NCBI RefSeq assembly: GCF_001314605.1
Contig: NZ_LIHP01000011.1
Location: 62,001-126,000 of the forward strand
DNA: 64,000 bases
Direction: 5' to 3'
Source: Marinobacter sp. HL-58
Lineage (GTDB): Bacteria > Pseudomonadota > Gammaproteobacteria > Pseudomonadales > Oleiphilaceae
A program made the position numbers and the translations under genes. The notes under the pieces were generated by a model. It was given only the letters and a program-made list of their open reading frames with translations. It had not been told where the DNA came from and made no database searches. This document shows, piece by piece, positions 7,396 through 16,995 of this stretch (position 1 is the stretch's first letter; each line of letters opens with the position of its first letter).

Positions 7396-10131
7396 ATGAC
7401 ACAACAGCAGACTCCGCCCGTGGTTCTTGTAGACGGCTCGTCTTACCTTTTTCGTGCCTATCACGCCCTGCCACCACTGACGACCAGCAAGGGGCATCCC
7501 ACCGGCGCCATCAAGGGCGTTATCAGCATGATCCGGAAGCTGGAGCAGGACTTCCCCGGCTCAAAAATGGTGGTGGTGTTTGACGCCAAGGGCAAGACTT
7601 TCCGCAACGACCTTTACGAAGACTATAAGGCAACCCGCCCGCCAATGCCCGACGACCTGGCCGTGCAGATCCAGCCGATCCACGACATGGTTCGCGCCAT
7701 GGGCCTGCCCCTGTTGATTGTCAGCGGCGTGGAAGCCGACGATGTCATCGGCACTCTGGCGGACGAAGCCACCAGCAAGGGCATCGACGTGGTGGTGTCC
7801 ACCGGTGATAAGGACATGGCGCAACTGGTCAGCGACCACGTCACCCTGATCAACACCATGACCGACACCCGCATGGACCGTGACGGCGTGGTGGAGAAGT
7901 TCGGCATTGCACCGGAACAGATCGTCGATTACCTGGCACTGGTGGGCGACAAGGTGGATAACATTCCCGGGGTGAACAAATGCGGCCCCAAAACCGCGGT
8001 TAAATGGCTGCAGACCTGGGGCAACCTTGATGAGATTATCGAGCACGCGGACGAGGTCAAGGGCAAGATTGGCGAGTACCTGCGGGAGGCCCGGGAAACT
8101 CTGCCCCTGAGCCGGGAACTGGCCACCATCAAAACCGATGTGGACCTGGAATTCGGGCTGGAAGACCTCAAACTCCGAAGCCAGGACGACGACAAACTCC
8201 TGGAGCTGTTCCGGGAATATGAGCTCCGGTCGTGGATTGCAGAACTGGAGAATGAGGACAACACATCCTCCGACAACCAGAGCCAGGGCAATAACAACAG
8301 CGGCTCGCCCACTCCGAAAGAAAAGAAGTACTCCATCGTCACCGACCAGAAAGAACTGGATAACTGGCTTGAACGGCTCGACAAGGCGCCCCTGTTTGCC
8401 TTCGATACCGAAACCACGAGCCTGCGCTATATGGATGCGGAGATCGTCGGAGTCTCGTTTGCCGTCGAGCCGGGTGAGGCCGCCTACGTGCCCCTGGCAC
8501 ACGATTACATGGGCGCGCCGGAACAACTGGACCGGGGCAAGGTACTGGAGCAACTGAAGCCGCTGCTGGAAAACCCGGAAAAGGCCAAGCTCGGGCAGAA
8601 TCTCAAGTACGACAAGAACGTACTGGCCAACCATGGCATCGAACTGGAAGGGATTGCCGAGGACACCATGCTGGAGTCCTATGTACTCAATTCAGTCGCT
8701 TCACGCCATGACATGGATTCCCTGGCCATGCAGTACCTGGGCGAACAGACCACCACGTTCGAGTCCATCGCCGGCAAAGGCGCCAAGCAACTGACCTTCA
8801 ACCAGATTGACCTTGAACAGGCAGGCCCCTACGCCGCCGAAGACGCCGATGTCACCCTGCGCCTGCATCAGATACTGCGCCCCCAACTGGAAAAGACCGG
8901 CCGCCTGCGGGAAGTGTATGAGAATATTGACCTGCCACTGGTGCCGGTACTGTCGCGGATGGAGCAACGGGGCGCGATGATCAGCGCCAGCACCCTCCGC
9001 AAGCACAGCCAGGAACTGGCGGAACGCATGGCGGAGCTCGAAAAGGAAGCTCACGAAGAGGCGGGCGAAACCTTCAACCTGGGTTCCCCGAAACAGCTTC
9101 AGGCGATTTTCTACGACAAGATGGGGCTGCCGGTGGTGAAGAAAACACCCAAAGGAGCGCCCTCCACAGCGGAACCGGTATTGCAGGAGCTGGCCCACGA
9201 ACACGCCCTGCCCCGGCTGATCCTGGAGCACCGCAGCCTGAGCAAACTCAAATCCACCTACACCGACACCCTGCCGGAACTGATTCATCACCGCACCGGC
9301 CGGATTCACACCTCTTACCATCAGGCGGTAACAGCAACCGGCCGGCTGTCGTCTTCAGAGCCCAACCTGCAGAATATCCCCATCCGCACCGAACAGGGGC
9401 GGCGCATCCGCCAGGCATTTGTGGCGCCGGACGGCTACAAACTGGTGGCAGCGGACTACTCCCAGATCGAACTTCGGATCATGGCCCATCTGTCCGGCGA
9501 CAAGGGCCTGCTGACGGCATTCGAGAAAGGCGAGGACATTCACCGGGCAACCGCTGCGGAAGTCTTTGGTGTTGCCGTTGAGGACGTGTCCGGCGACCAG
9601 CGCCGCAGTGCCAAGGCCATCAATTTCGGGCTCATTTATGGCATGTCGGCATTCGGCCTGGCCCGCCAGCTGGATGTAGGCCGCAACCAGGCCCAGGAGT
9701 ACATCGACCGTTACTTCGAGCGTTACCCCGGTGTACTCAGGTATATGGACAACATCCGCAAGCAGGCCCACGACGACGGTTATGTTGAAACCCTCTACGG
9801 TCGCCGCCTTTATCTGCCGGAAATCAACGCCCGCAACAAGCAGATGCAGCAGGCTGCGGAGCGCACGGCCATCAATGCCCCCATGCAGGGAACAGCAGCA
9901 GACATCATCAAACGGGCCATGGTCAGCGTGGAAAACTGGCTGCTGGACAAGCACCCGGAAGAGGCCCGAATGATCCTGCAGGTGCATGACGAACTGATCC
10001 TGGAGGTGCAGGAGTCAGCCGTCGACAAGATCCGCGAAGGCCTTGAAAAGCGCATGTCCGCAGCGGCCAAGCTTGATGCTCCACTGTTGGTGGAAGCCGG
10101 TGTTGGCAATAACTGGGACGAAGCGCACTAG
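7396..10131 (+). CDS. polA: DNA polymerase I
   Basis: The 911-residue protein has all three domains of Pol I: the 5' nuclease (about 1-290, VDGSSYLFRAYHALPPL), a short Asn/Ser-rich linker, the 3'-5' exonuclease (FDTETTSL near 337, acidic residues intact), and the polymerase (DYSQIELR near 687, VHDE near 864). It removes RNA primers and fills gaps in replication and repair. The ATG at 7396 begins the conserved MTQQQTPPVVLVDGS; the frame is open 16 codons further without a better ribosome site. A weak hairpin (GGGGCA/TGCCCC, near 10150-10175) follows the gene. Confidence 0.97.
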   Translation: MTQQQTPPVVLVDGSSYLFRAYHALPPLTTSKGHPTGAIKGVISMIRKLEQDFPGSKMVVVFDAKGKTFRNDLYEDYKATRPPMPDDLAVQIQPIHDMVRAMGLPLLIVSGVEADDVIGTLADEATSKGIDVVVSTGDKDMAQLVSDHVTLINTMTDTRMDRDGVVEKFGIAPEQIVDYLALVGDKVDNIPGVNKCGPKTAVKWLQTWGNLDEIIEHADEVKGKIGEYLREARETLPLSRELATIKTDVDLEFGLEDLKLRSQDDDKLLELFREYELRSWIAELENEDNTSSDNQSQGNNNSGSPTPKEKKYSIVTDQKELDNWLERLDKAPLFAFDTETTSLRYMDAEIVGVSFAVEPGEAAYVPLAHDYMGAPEQLDRGKVLEQLKPLLENPEKAKLGQNLKYDKNVLANHGIELEGIAEDTMLESYVLNSVASRHDMDSLAMQYLGEQTTTFESIAGKGAKQLTFNQIDLEQAGPYAAEDADVTLRLHQILRPQLEKTGRLREVYENIDLPLVPVLSRMEQRGAMISASTLRKHSQELAERMAELEKEAHEEAGETFNLGSPKQLQAIFYDKMGLPVVKKTPKGAPSTAEPVLQELAHEHALPRLILEHRSLSKLKSTYTDTLPELIHHRTGRIHTSYHQAVTATGRLSSSEPNLQNIPIRTEQGRRIRQAFVAPDGYKLVAADYSQIELRIMAHLSGDKGLLTAFEKGEDIHRATAAEVFGVAVEDVSGDQRRSAKAINFGLIYGMSAFGLARQLDVGRNQAQEYIDRYFERYPGVLRYMDNIRKQAHDDGYVETLYGRRLYLPEINARNKQMQQAAERTAINAPMQGTAADIIKRAMVSVENWLLDKHPEEARMILQVHDELILEVQESAVDKIREGLEKRMSAAAKLDAPLLVEAGVGNNWDEAH

Positions 10132-10318
10132 CCCGACCCGGGGCCATAATGGGGCAATTCACATCAAAATGCCCCGTTTCCGAACACTTGCTGCGTCGAA
10201 AGACGCACAACCACGACCCTTCACGATACGGCACGAAATTCGCTTGGATAAGGATTGTCGGCACCCGCCCACCCGGGCAGGTGCCAGGTTGTGACACATC
10301 TTTTCCGAGGCCGTTACC

Positions 10319-10696
10319 ATGACATTCCTGGCATCTCAAAGAAGCTGGCTACTGGACCCTGGCCTGCTGAAGCTGGTCCACCAATGCCGGCGCCTGATTC
10401 ACACTGAATTTGGCGTCAAGCTGCATCTCACCGAAGAGCACCTGGAGCAACAACTGGCCGACTACGCCCGCAAGACGCGGTCGAGCCAGCTGACCCGAAC
10501 CTGGGACACACTGACCGAACAGGTACCACACCTGAAAATCGCCGAACCGGCAGAGGACGAGGAAGGCGTCAAACGGAACAACCGCGGGCAGGTTATCGCG
10601 GAGGAAAGGAAAGTTGTCGGGGAAACTGACGCTGAGGGGGACGCATCCCGGCCACAAAGATCCAAGCGGATCTATCGTGGCCAGGTCGTCGGCTGA
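10319..10696 (+). CDS. Conserved-looking hypothetical protein with RGQV repeats
   Basis: I do not recognise this 125-residue protein. It has no signal peptide or membrane segment. The N-terminal half (about 1-80) looks helical. The C-terminal part carries two copies of a short motif, KRNNRGQVI and KRIYRGQVVG, the second at the very end. The ATG follows a poor ribosome site. It lies between polA and the convergent fadL, and its stop codon is inside a 9-bp hairpin at 10691. Codon use matches its neighbours, so I think it is a real gene. Confidence 0.6.
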   Translation: MTFLASQRSWLLDPGLLKLVHQCRRLIHTEFGVKLHLTEEHLEQQLADYARKTRSSQLTRTWDTLTEQVPHLKIAEPAEDEEGVKRNNRGQVIAEERKVVGETDAEGDASRPQRSKRIYRGQVVG

Positions 10697-10715
10697 CCGC
10701 TGTACCCGGTCAGCC
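10691..10715. terminator. Hairpin between convergent genes
   Basis: GGCTGACCG and CGGTCAGCC form a 9-bp stem with a 7-nt loop containing the stop codon of the upstream gene. No T run follows on either side, so termination may be Rho-assisted. Confidence 0.35.
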
Positions 10716-10729
10716 TCCGGCAGGCATCA

Positions 10730-12136
10730 TCAGAACGATTTGCTGACCTGCACACCTGCGCTCCAGGCTTCGAGCTCGTATTCACTGCGATAGTTGCTCG
10801 GGTCTTCCCGGCCCGGTTGAAGCTCGGCGACCTGTGAAGGATTCTCGTGCTGGTAGTTGCGCTCATCTACCCGAGCGTCACCATCAAAGATCAGCGTGCC
10901 AGCGGCCACATCGACGGCCCAGCCACTGCTTTCATCCTTCCACTGTGCCCCAAGCGTCAGCCAGTGACGATCATTGGAGGGAATGCGGGCGGTGACGTAG
11001 TCTTCATTAACCGGAGATTCATCGAAGGCGTAACCGGTCTTGAACGCCCACTCGGGTGTAGCCTGCCAGATAGCACCAAGATTGAACTGCCAGGTGTTTT
11101 CCCATTCTTCAGTGACGTGGCTTAGTACCTCACCTTCCTGGGGAGACTGGGTAACCTCGCCACCTGTCTCACGGCTTATGACGTCCAGTTCTTCAAACCG
11201 GCTCCATTTGGCATAGGTGGCGCCGGCCAGAAGGGTGACAGTATCGGTTAACTGATGCTGTGCGCCCACGGTGACGCTTTCTGGGATCGCCAATGGCACT
11301 TCCACTTTCTCAGAGGCATTAGTCGGAGTATCTATGCCGACACCCGGGTTCACGTAATTCGTCAGATCGGCATCACCTTCGAGATTCAGTTCGGTGCCAG
11401 TCTGGGCAGTCAAGCCAAACTGGGTGCGCTCCGACATCTCGTACAGGAAGCCTACACGGAACGTAACGCCGATATCGTCCCCTTCGATATCGGCATATCC
11501 GTCACCCAAAGTACTTGAATCACCTGTACCGGAGAGACTGACTGCCGAATTATCCTGAAATTTCGTCAGCTTGCCTTCCGCATGGATGATATTGATTCCG
11601 GCCCCCATTGAAAGGCCTTCACCATTGCTGACGGAAATACTCGGCGTAAACGCGATGGCTGTCAGCTCGGTTTCATCGGCGAAGTAGCGGCCGACAAAGT
11701 CATCCTCATAGTCTGCTGCAAGACCGTACGGCGCATGAATACCAAACCCCACATCAATGGAGTCGCTGACTTCGTGGGTCATGTACAGGTTGGGAAGGAC
11801 TGCCGGGTCGGCGATGTCTCCGCCCCGACTGCCGGTTACCGGAGCACCCACCTGGTTGGTGGCTTCCGCGCCTTCCCTGGCCTCCGCATCAATATCCAGT
11901 ACAGCTGCGCCGAAAGACAGGTTAGTGCCAGACAACTGGCTCATGCCGGCAGGGTTGAACAGAACCGTGGTGGCGTTTTCAGGGTTGGCGGCGGTGCCGG
12001 CATTGGCGACGCCCATGGCGCTGGCGCTTTGCTCGTTCAGGGCGAAACCGCCAGCAAGTGCACTGGCCGGTGCTACTGCGGCGGCAAACGTGGCATATCG
12101 GATTGCAGAGTTAAGGTTGTACTTTTTGGTGCGCAT
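10730..12136 (-). CDS. fadL: FadL family long-chain fatty acid outer membrane transporter
   Basis: The 468-residue protein has a signal peptide (cleavage near ALAGGFAL), then the FadL/OmpP1/TodX signature GGFALNEQSASAMGVANAG and NPAGMSQLSG. The rest is a predicted 14-strand beta-barrel, and the last residue is Phe as expected for an outer membrane protein. It would bring long-chain fatty acids or related hydrophobic compounds across the outer membrane. The ATG at 12136 is chosen for its GGAGG site; an in-frame start seven codons earlier lacks one. A candidate promoter lies at 12163-12192. Confidence 0.9.
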   Translation of the reverse strand: MRTKKYNLNSAIRYATFAAAVAPASALAGGFALNEQSASAMGVANAGTAANPENATTVLFNPAGMSQLSGTNLSFGAAVLDIDAEAREGAEATNQVGAPVTGSRGGDIADPAVLPNLYMTHEVSDSIDVGFGIHAPYGLAADYEDDFVGRYFADETELTAIAFTPSISVSNGEGLSMGAGINIIHAEGKLTKFQDNSAVSLSGTGDSSTLGDGYADIEGDDIGVTFRVGFLYEMSERTQFGLTAQTGTELNLEGDADLTNYVNPGVGIDTPTNASEKVEVPLAIPESVTVGAQHQLTDTVTLLAGATYAKWSRFEELDVISRETGGEVTQSPQEGEVLSHVTEEWENTWQFNLGAIWQATPEWAFKTGYAFDESPVNEDYVTARIPSNDRHWLTLGAQWKDESSGWAVDVAAGTLIFDGDARVDERNYQHENPSQVAELQPGREDPSNYRSEYELEAWSAGVQVSKSF

Positions 12137-12162
12137 AGATCCTCCGTATGGTGTCACGGCGG

Positions 12163-12192
12163 AGTATACGCATGGTCAGTCTATGGCCTCAA
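12163..12192 (-). promoter_or_regulatory. Candidate sigma70 promoter of fadL
   Basis: On the minus strand TTGAGG (12187-12192) and TATACT (12163-12168) are 18 nt apart, giving a predicted start about 20 nt before the fadL ATG. Confidence 0.4.
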
Positions 12193-12258
12193 ATGCCAAC
12201 CCTACTATTTCGGGACCCTAACTAATTAATACTAAAGTCTAATTTGGCTCACTGCCGA

Positions 12259-13380
12259 TCAATCGTCCTGGATTGACAGTTTATCGACACTCGAGGCCAG
12301 CTTGTCAGCTCCCTGGGAGTCTGCCCCCAGCTTGATCATCAGGCGCAGGTCGTTGGCGGAGTCTGCATGGGCGAGAGCGTCCTCGTACGTAATGGAGCCT
12401 TCCGCATAGAGCTGGTAAAGCGCCTGGTCAAAGGTGCGCATACCACTCTCGTTGGACTTGGACATCAGTTCCTTGAGCCTGTGCACTTCTCCCTTACGAA
12501 TCAGGTCCGCCACCAGAGGCGTGTTGATCAACACCTCGATAACCGCCTTGCGGCCCTGGCCGTCCGGTGTCGGAATCAGCTGCTGGGCCACGATGGCCTT
12601 GAGGTTCAGGGACAGATCCATCCAGATCTGGTTATGCTGCTCCGGCGGGAAGAACTGGATAATCCGGTCCAGCGCCTGGTTGGCATTGTTGGCGTGCAGG
12701 GTGGCCAGGCACAGGTGGCCGGTTTCGGCGAACTGTACCGAATACTCCATGGTCTGGCGGGTACGCACCTCACCAATCAGAATAACGTCCGGGGCCTGCC
12801 TCAAGGTGTTCTTCAGCGCCACCTCGAAGCTTTCGGTATCGATGCCCACTTCCCGCTGGGTGACAATACAGCCCTGATGCTGGTGAACAAATTCGATTGG
12901 GTCTTCAATGGAAATGATGTGCCCCCGGCTGTTGCGGTTTCGGTGCCCCAACATGGCTGCCAGCGAGGTGGACTTACCGGTACCGGTAGCGCCCACGAAC
13001 ATGATCAGCCCCCGCTTGGTCATGGCCAGATCCTTGATGACTTCGGGCAGGGCCAGTTCGTCAATCTGGGGAATTTTCACCTCAATCCGGCGCAACACCA
13101 TGCCGCAGAGGTTACGCTGGAAAAAGGCGCTGACCCGGAAACGCCCGATGCCACGGGCGCTGATGGCAAAGTTGCACTCGTGGCTTTCCTCAAACTCGGC
13201 CCGCTGCTTCTCGTTCATGGAGCCATACACAAACTCCCGGGTCTGCTCAGGCGTCAAGGCATTCTTGGTGACTGGCAGTACCTTGCCATTTACCTTCATG
13301 GACGGGGGCACACCAGCGGTTATAAAGAGATCGGAGCCGCCCTTGTCCACCATCAAACGAAGCAGTTTTTCAAATTCCAT
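12259..13380 (-). CDS. pilU: Type IV pilus retraction ATPase PilU
   Basis: The 373-residue protein is a PilT/PilU-type ATPase with Walker A at 130-138 (GATGTGKST), an Asp box and the GEVR and LATLHANN motifs. Several features separate it from PilT and match PilU: the opening MEFEKLLRLMVDKGGSDLF, GLIMFVGATGTGKST, and a longer C-terminal tail ending in a helix. PilU assists PilT in pilus retraction at the inner membrane. It lies downstream of pilT, separated by a structured repeat that fills the gap. Confidence 0.95.
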   Translation of the reverse strand: MEFEKLLRLMVDKGGSDLFITAGVPPSMKVNGKVLPVTKNALTPEQTREFVYGSMNEKQRAEFEESHECNFAISARGIGRFRVSAFFQRNLCGMVLRRIEVKIPQIDELALPEVIKDLAMTKRGLIMFVGATGTGKSTSLAAMLGHRNRNSRGHIISIEDPIEFVHQHQGCIVTQREVGIDTESFEVALKNTLRQAPDVILIGEVRTRQTMEYSVQFAETGHLCLATLHANNANQALDRIIQFFPPEQHNQIWMDLSLNLKAIVAQQLIPTPDGQGRKAVIEVLINTPLVADLIRKGEVHRLKELMSKSNESGMRTFDQALYQLYAEGSITYEDALAHADSANDLRLMIKLGADSQGADKLASSVDKLSIQDD

Positions 13381-13429
13381 ATTGTCACCTACGTTTCATG
13401 TTCTTGATGCACCCGGAGCTTGCGGGCGT

Positions 13430-13527
13430 GAGGCGGGCAGGCCTTCCGGGACTGTCAAAAACAGGGATGTTTTTGTCAAGCGTACAGGGACGTATTCACA
13501 GCGTGTCCCGGAAGGCCTGCCCGCCTC
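13430..13527. repeat. Cloverleaf-like repeat, copy A (pilT-pilU gap)
   Basis: Perfect 22-bp inverted arms (13430-13451 and 13506-13527, ending TTCCGGGA and TCCCGGAA towards the centre) enclose a 54-nt core (13452-13505). The core contains two small hairpins: AAAAACA-GGGA-TGTTTTT, and a weaker TACAGGGACGTA. The core is about 90% identical to that at 28749-28802. Imperfect pairing continues outside the arms. The element lies inside the pilTU transcript. Confidence 0.85.
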
Positions 13528-13544
13528 GCGCCTTCTCCGAGCTT

Positions 13545-14579
13545 CTAGAAATTATCCGGCATTTTCGCCTTCATTCTCGCAGCTTCGCGGGAAATCAGGC
13601 CTTTCTTCAACAGTTTCTCCAGGCACTGGTCCAGGGTCGTCATACCCAGGGAACCACCGGTCTGGATGGCCGAGTACATCTGGGCAATCTTGTCCTCGCG
13701 GATCAGGTTCCGGATTGCCGAGGTACCAATCATGATTTCGTGGGCCGCGATCCGGCCGCCGCCCATTTTCTTCATCAGAGTCTGCGAAATAACCGCCTGC
13801 AAAGACTCCGAGAGCATGGACCGGACCATGGACTTTTCTTCCGCCGGGAAAACGTCTACCACCCGGTCAATGGTCTTGGCCGCCGAGGTGGTGTGCAGGG
13901 TGCCGAAGACCAGGTGACCGGTTTCGGCCGCGGTCAGCGCCAGGCGGATGGTTTCCAGGTCCCGCAGCTCACCCACCAGGATGATGTCCGGGTCTTCCCG
14001 CAGCGCCGAGCGCAGGGCCTCGTTGAAGCCCAGGGTGTCACGGTGCACTTCCCGCTGGTTGAGCAGGCATTTCTTGGATTCGTGCACAAATTCGATGGGG
14101 TCCTCGATGGTGAGGATGTGCTCGTAGCGGCTGTCGTTGATGTAGTCGATCATTGCCGCCAGGGTGGTGGACTTACCGGAACCGGTCGGGCCGGTGACCA
14201 GTACCAGACCACGGGGTACCGAAGCGATGTCCTTGAACACCTGGCCCATGCCCAGGTCTTCCATGGTCAGGACTTTCGACGGGATGGTACGGAACACGGC
14301 ACCGGAACCGCGGTTCTGGTTGAACGCGTTGACACGGAAGCGGGCGACGCCCGGAACCTCGAATGAAAAGTCCGTCTCCAGGAACTCTTCGTAGTCCTTG
14401 CGCTGCTTGTCGTTCATGATGTCGTAGATCAGCCCGTGGACCTCTTTGTGTTCCATGGGCGGAAGGTTGATACGGCGTACGTCGCCATCAACACGGATCA
14501 TCGGAGGAAGGCCGGCAGAAAGGTGCAAGTCTGATGCGCCCTGTTTGGCCGAAAAGGCAAGCAGTTCAGTAATATCCAT
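13545..14579 (-). CDS. pilT: Type IV pilus retraction ATPase PilT
   Basis: The 344-residue protein begins MDITELLAFSAKQGASDLHL, the PilT signature, with Walker A at 130-138 (GPTGSGKST), an Asp box, the GELRDLET Walker B and the FGTLHTTSAAKT His box; AIRNLIRE is the conserved AIRNLIRE retraction motif. PilT is the hexameric motor that retracts type IV pili for twitching. The ATG at 14579 has GAGGA upstream. It is divergent from yggS, the arrangement found in Pseudomonas. Confidence 0.96.
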   Translation of the reverse strand: MDITELLAFSAKQGASDLHLSAGLPPMIRVDGDVRRINLPPMEHKEVHGLIYDIMNDKQRKDYEEFLETDFSFEVPGVARFRVNAFNQNRGSGAVFRTIPSKVLTMEDLGMGQVFKDIASVPRGLVLVTGPTGSGKSTTLAAMIDYINDSRYEHILTIEDPIEFVHESKKCLLNQREVHRDTLGFNEALRSALREDPDIILVGELRDLETIRLALTAAETGHLVFGTLHTTSAAKTIDRVVDVFPAEEKSMVRSMLSESLQAVISQTLMKKMGGGRIAAHEIMIGTSAIRNLIREDKIAQMYSAIQTGGSLGMTTLDQCLEKLLKKGLISREAARMKAKMPDNF

Positions 14580-14725
14580 AGGGGTCCTCGGAAGGCTTTT
14601 TTCTTTTTTCCCGGTATGCGCCGGCTTCCGGCAGCAGGCCCCGAACAGCTTCACTTGGCATTTCAGTGACCTGCGGGTAACGTGTCAACGTATCAGTGAC
14701 ACACCGGAGTCAGCGGATTCTCACT

Positions 14726-15418
14726 ATGAGCAGCATAGCAGACAACATCGGGAGCGTAACCCGACGCATACAAAAAGCAACATTGAAGGCCGGACGCAAG
14801 GCGGGGTCCGTGCATTTGCTGGCGGTAAGCAAAAAACAGTCTGTCGATGCCCTTCGTGCGGCCTACGATGCTGGCCAGCGCGCATTTGGCGAAAGCTATG
14901 TCCAGGAAGCGATGGACAAGATGGAGGCTCTTGCCGATCTCGATGCCATCGAGTGGCACTTTATTGGCCCGATCCAGTCCAACAAGACCCGCCAGATTGC
15001 CGATGCATTTCACTGGGTCCACAGCGTGGACCGCCTCAAGATCGCCCACAGACTGGATGAGCAGCGCAACAGTGCCCTTCCGCCGCTGAATGTCTGCCTG
15101 CAGGTGAATATCAACAATGAAGAGACCAAGGCTGGCTGTTCACTTGAGGAACTCACGGAACTGGCCGATGCCATCGAAGAGATGCCCAATCTTTCACTCC
15201 GTGGCCTGATGGCGATTCCGGACCCGGACCAGCCGGAGGCAGACCTCCGGGCAAGCTTCCGCAAACTGGCGAACGCCCTGAAAAAGCTCCGCCAGGATGC
15301 GCCTGCTTCCGGCCCCCTTGATACCCTGTCCATGGGCATGTCTGACGACCTGGAGATGGCCATTGAGGAAGGTTCCACGTGGGTCCGGGTCGGAACCGCA
15401 CTGTTCGGCCCCCGGTAA
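14726..15418 (+). CDS. yggS: YggS family pyridoxal phosphate homeostasis protein
   Basis: The 230-residue protein matches the YggS/PROSC family: HLLAVSKKQS places the pyridoxal phosphate lysine at about residue 36, followed by AFGESYVQEA, WHFIGPIQSNK, and LSMGMSDDLEMAI. These single-domain proteins bind pyridoxal phosphate and keep its free level balanced. The ATG at 14726 begins MSSIADNIGSV; an in-frame GTG ten codons earlier is less likely. It heads a yggS-proC-yggT cluster. Confidence 0.94.
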   Translation: MSSIADNIGSVTRRIQKATLKAGRKAGSVHLLAVSKKQSVDALRAAYDAGQRAFGESYVQEAMDKMEALADLDAIEWHFIGPIQSNKTRQIADAFHWVHSVDRLKIAHRLDEQRNSALPPLNVCLQVNINNEETKAGCSLEELTELADAIEEMPNLSLRGLMAIPDPDQPEADLRASFRKLANALKKLRQDAPASGPLDTLSMGMSDDLEMAIEEGSTWVRVGTALFGPR

Positions 15419-15501
15419 GCGGAGGCCGATGGCCGCAGATCCTGTTATCATCACCAGCAGATCACCAACTGACCACTATTGATCCAAACGTGGAGTGAAC
15501 C

Positions 15502-16335
15502 TTGAGCACATCACCAACGATTTCGTTTATCGGTGCAGGCAACATGGCAAGCGCCATTATTGGCGGCATGCTGGACAACGGCTTCAAGGCCGCCAACATC
15601 TGGGTCAGCGCCCCTGACGACAACCATCTTCAGTCCATCCGCAAGCAGTTCGGCGTCAGTGTCACCACCGACAACCGCTACTGCGCCCAGCAGGCGGACA
15701 TGGTGGTACTGGCGGTGAAGCCGCAGGTTATGGCCAGCGTCTGTTCCGATATTGCCCCGGTAGTGCAGAACACCCGCCCGCTGATGGTGTCGATTGCCGC
15801 CGGCCTGGAAGCCGCTACTCTGGATGAATGGCTGGGTGGCGGGCTGCCGCTGGTTCGGGTAATGCCCAACACACCCTCTCTGGTGGGCAAGGGGGCAGCC
15901 GGGCTCTATGCCAATGACCAGGTAAAAGACAAGCAGAAGGCCATGGTGGAAGCGGTTTTCAACAGCATCGGTTCTGCCCTCTGGGTAGACGATGAATCGC
16001 TGCTGCATGCGGTTACTGCACTCTCCGGCAGCGGCCCCGCCTATTTCTTCCTGATGCTCGAAGCCCTTGAAGAAGCGGCCACCGAGGCCGGAATCGCCAG
16101 CGAAACGGCAAGGACACTGGCCATCCAGACCATGGCCGGCGCCGCCGAAATGGCTGGCCGCAGCGAGCATGACCCGGGCCAGCTCAAACGCAATGTGATG
16201 TCCCCCGGTGGTACAACGGAACAGGCCATCCAGACATTTGAGCAGGGTGGCCTCAGGGATCTGGTCAAAAAAGCCTATTCCGCCGCTTACAAGCGCTCCG
16301 GGGAAATGGCCAAAGAACTTGCCAAGAAACAGTAA
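15502..16335 (+). CDS. proC: Pyrroline-5-carboxylate reductase
   Basis: The 277-residue protein reduces pyrroline-5-carboxylate to proline with NAD(P)H. It shows the Rossmann motif FIGAGNMA near the start, VRVMPNTPSLVGKGA, and the family signature ALSGSGPAYFF. The start is TTG at 15502, supported by GGAGTGAACC immediately before it; no in-frame ATG precedes the conserved beginning. It sits between yggS and yggT. Confidence 0.96.
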   Translation: MSTSPTISFIGAGNMASAIIGGMLDNGFKAANIWVSAPDDNHLQSIRKQFGVSVTTDNRYCAQQADMVVLAVKPQVMASVCSDIAPVVQNTRPLMVSIAAGLEAATLDEWLGGGLPLVRVMPNTPSLVGKGAAGLYANDQVKDKQKAMVEAVFNSIGSALWVDDESLLHAVTALSGSGPAYFFLMLEALEEAATEAGIASETARTLAIQTMAGAAEMAGRSEHDPGQLKRNVMSPGGTTEQAIQTFEQGGLRDLVKKAYSAAYKRSGEMAKELAKKQ

Positions 16336-16358
16336 CCGATAACGGGAGACACGGCTTC

Positions 16359-16940
16359 ATGCTGGCTGACATTCTGATCACCATACTGCTTATTGCCTCA
16401 ACATTTTATCTGACGGTTGTGCTGCTGCGCTTCCTTCTGCAGCTGGCGAGAGCCGATTTTTACAATCCGATCTCGCAGTTCGCAGTCAAGGCAACCAACC
16501 CGCTGCTACGCCCCCTGCGACGCTTCATCCCGGGCTGGGGCGGCATTGACGGCGCGGCCCTGGTGCTGGCGGTTATCATCCAGGCCATCACCTTTTTCCT
16601 GATTCTGTTTGCTCTGAACAGCAGTGTTCCGTCCATTAACCCGCTTACATTGCTGAGCTGGTCGATACTGAATGTGCTGGACCTGATCGTGAAGATCTAT
16701 TTCTGGTCCGTCATTGCCGTTGTGGTGGTGAGCTGGATCGCCCCGCAAAGCAACCACCCTGCCATTCAGCTGGTAGCCCAGATCACCGAGCCGGTCATGC
16801 GCCCGGTACGCAGCGTGATGCCCTCGCTTGGCGGGCTGGATCTGTCACCCATCATCGTCTTCCTGATCCTCAACGTGATTTCTGTGGTGATTGATCACAT
16901 GAAAATCGCAGCCGGCATGGGCTCCATCGTCGGAATGTAG
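16359..16940 (+). CDS. yggT: YggT family integral membrane protein
   Basis: The 193-residue protein contains two YggT units, each with hydrophobic segments and the NP...RPLRRFIP type loop (PLLRPLRRFIPG and EPVMRPVRSVMP). The function of YggT is not well established; links with osmotic tolerance have been proposed. The ATG has GGGAG upstream and lies 23 nt after proC, so the three genes are probably one transcript, ending at the terminator at 16996. Confidence 0.93.
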   Translation: MLADILITILLIASTFYLTVVLLRFLLQLARADFYNPISQFAVKATNPLLRPLRRFIPGWGGIDGAALVLAVIIQAITFFLILFALNSSVPSINPLTLLSWSILNVLDLIVKIYFWSVIAVVVVSWIAPQSNHPAIQLVAQITEPVMRPVRSVMPSLGGLDLSPIIVFLILNVISVVIDHMKIAAGMGSIVGM

Positions 16941-16995
16941 ACCGCCTCTCAAAAACACAAACTGTTACACATCCGGACAATAAAACAACCTTCCC

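Noticed and set aside
10149..10180. GGGGCA/TGCCCC hairpin after polA as an intrinsic terminator
   Set aside because: The stem is only 6 bp with a 13-nt loop and lacks a T run, so I mention it in the polA entry but do not list it.
13430..13527. Short open frame across the repeat (RTGTYSQRV-type translation)
   Set aside because: A similar translation appears in copy B, but this reflects the shared repeat core, not a protein; the frames differ in extent and lack ribosome sites.
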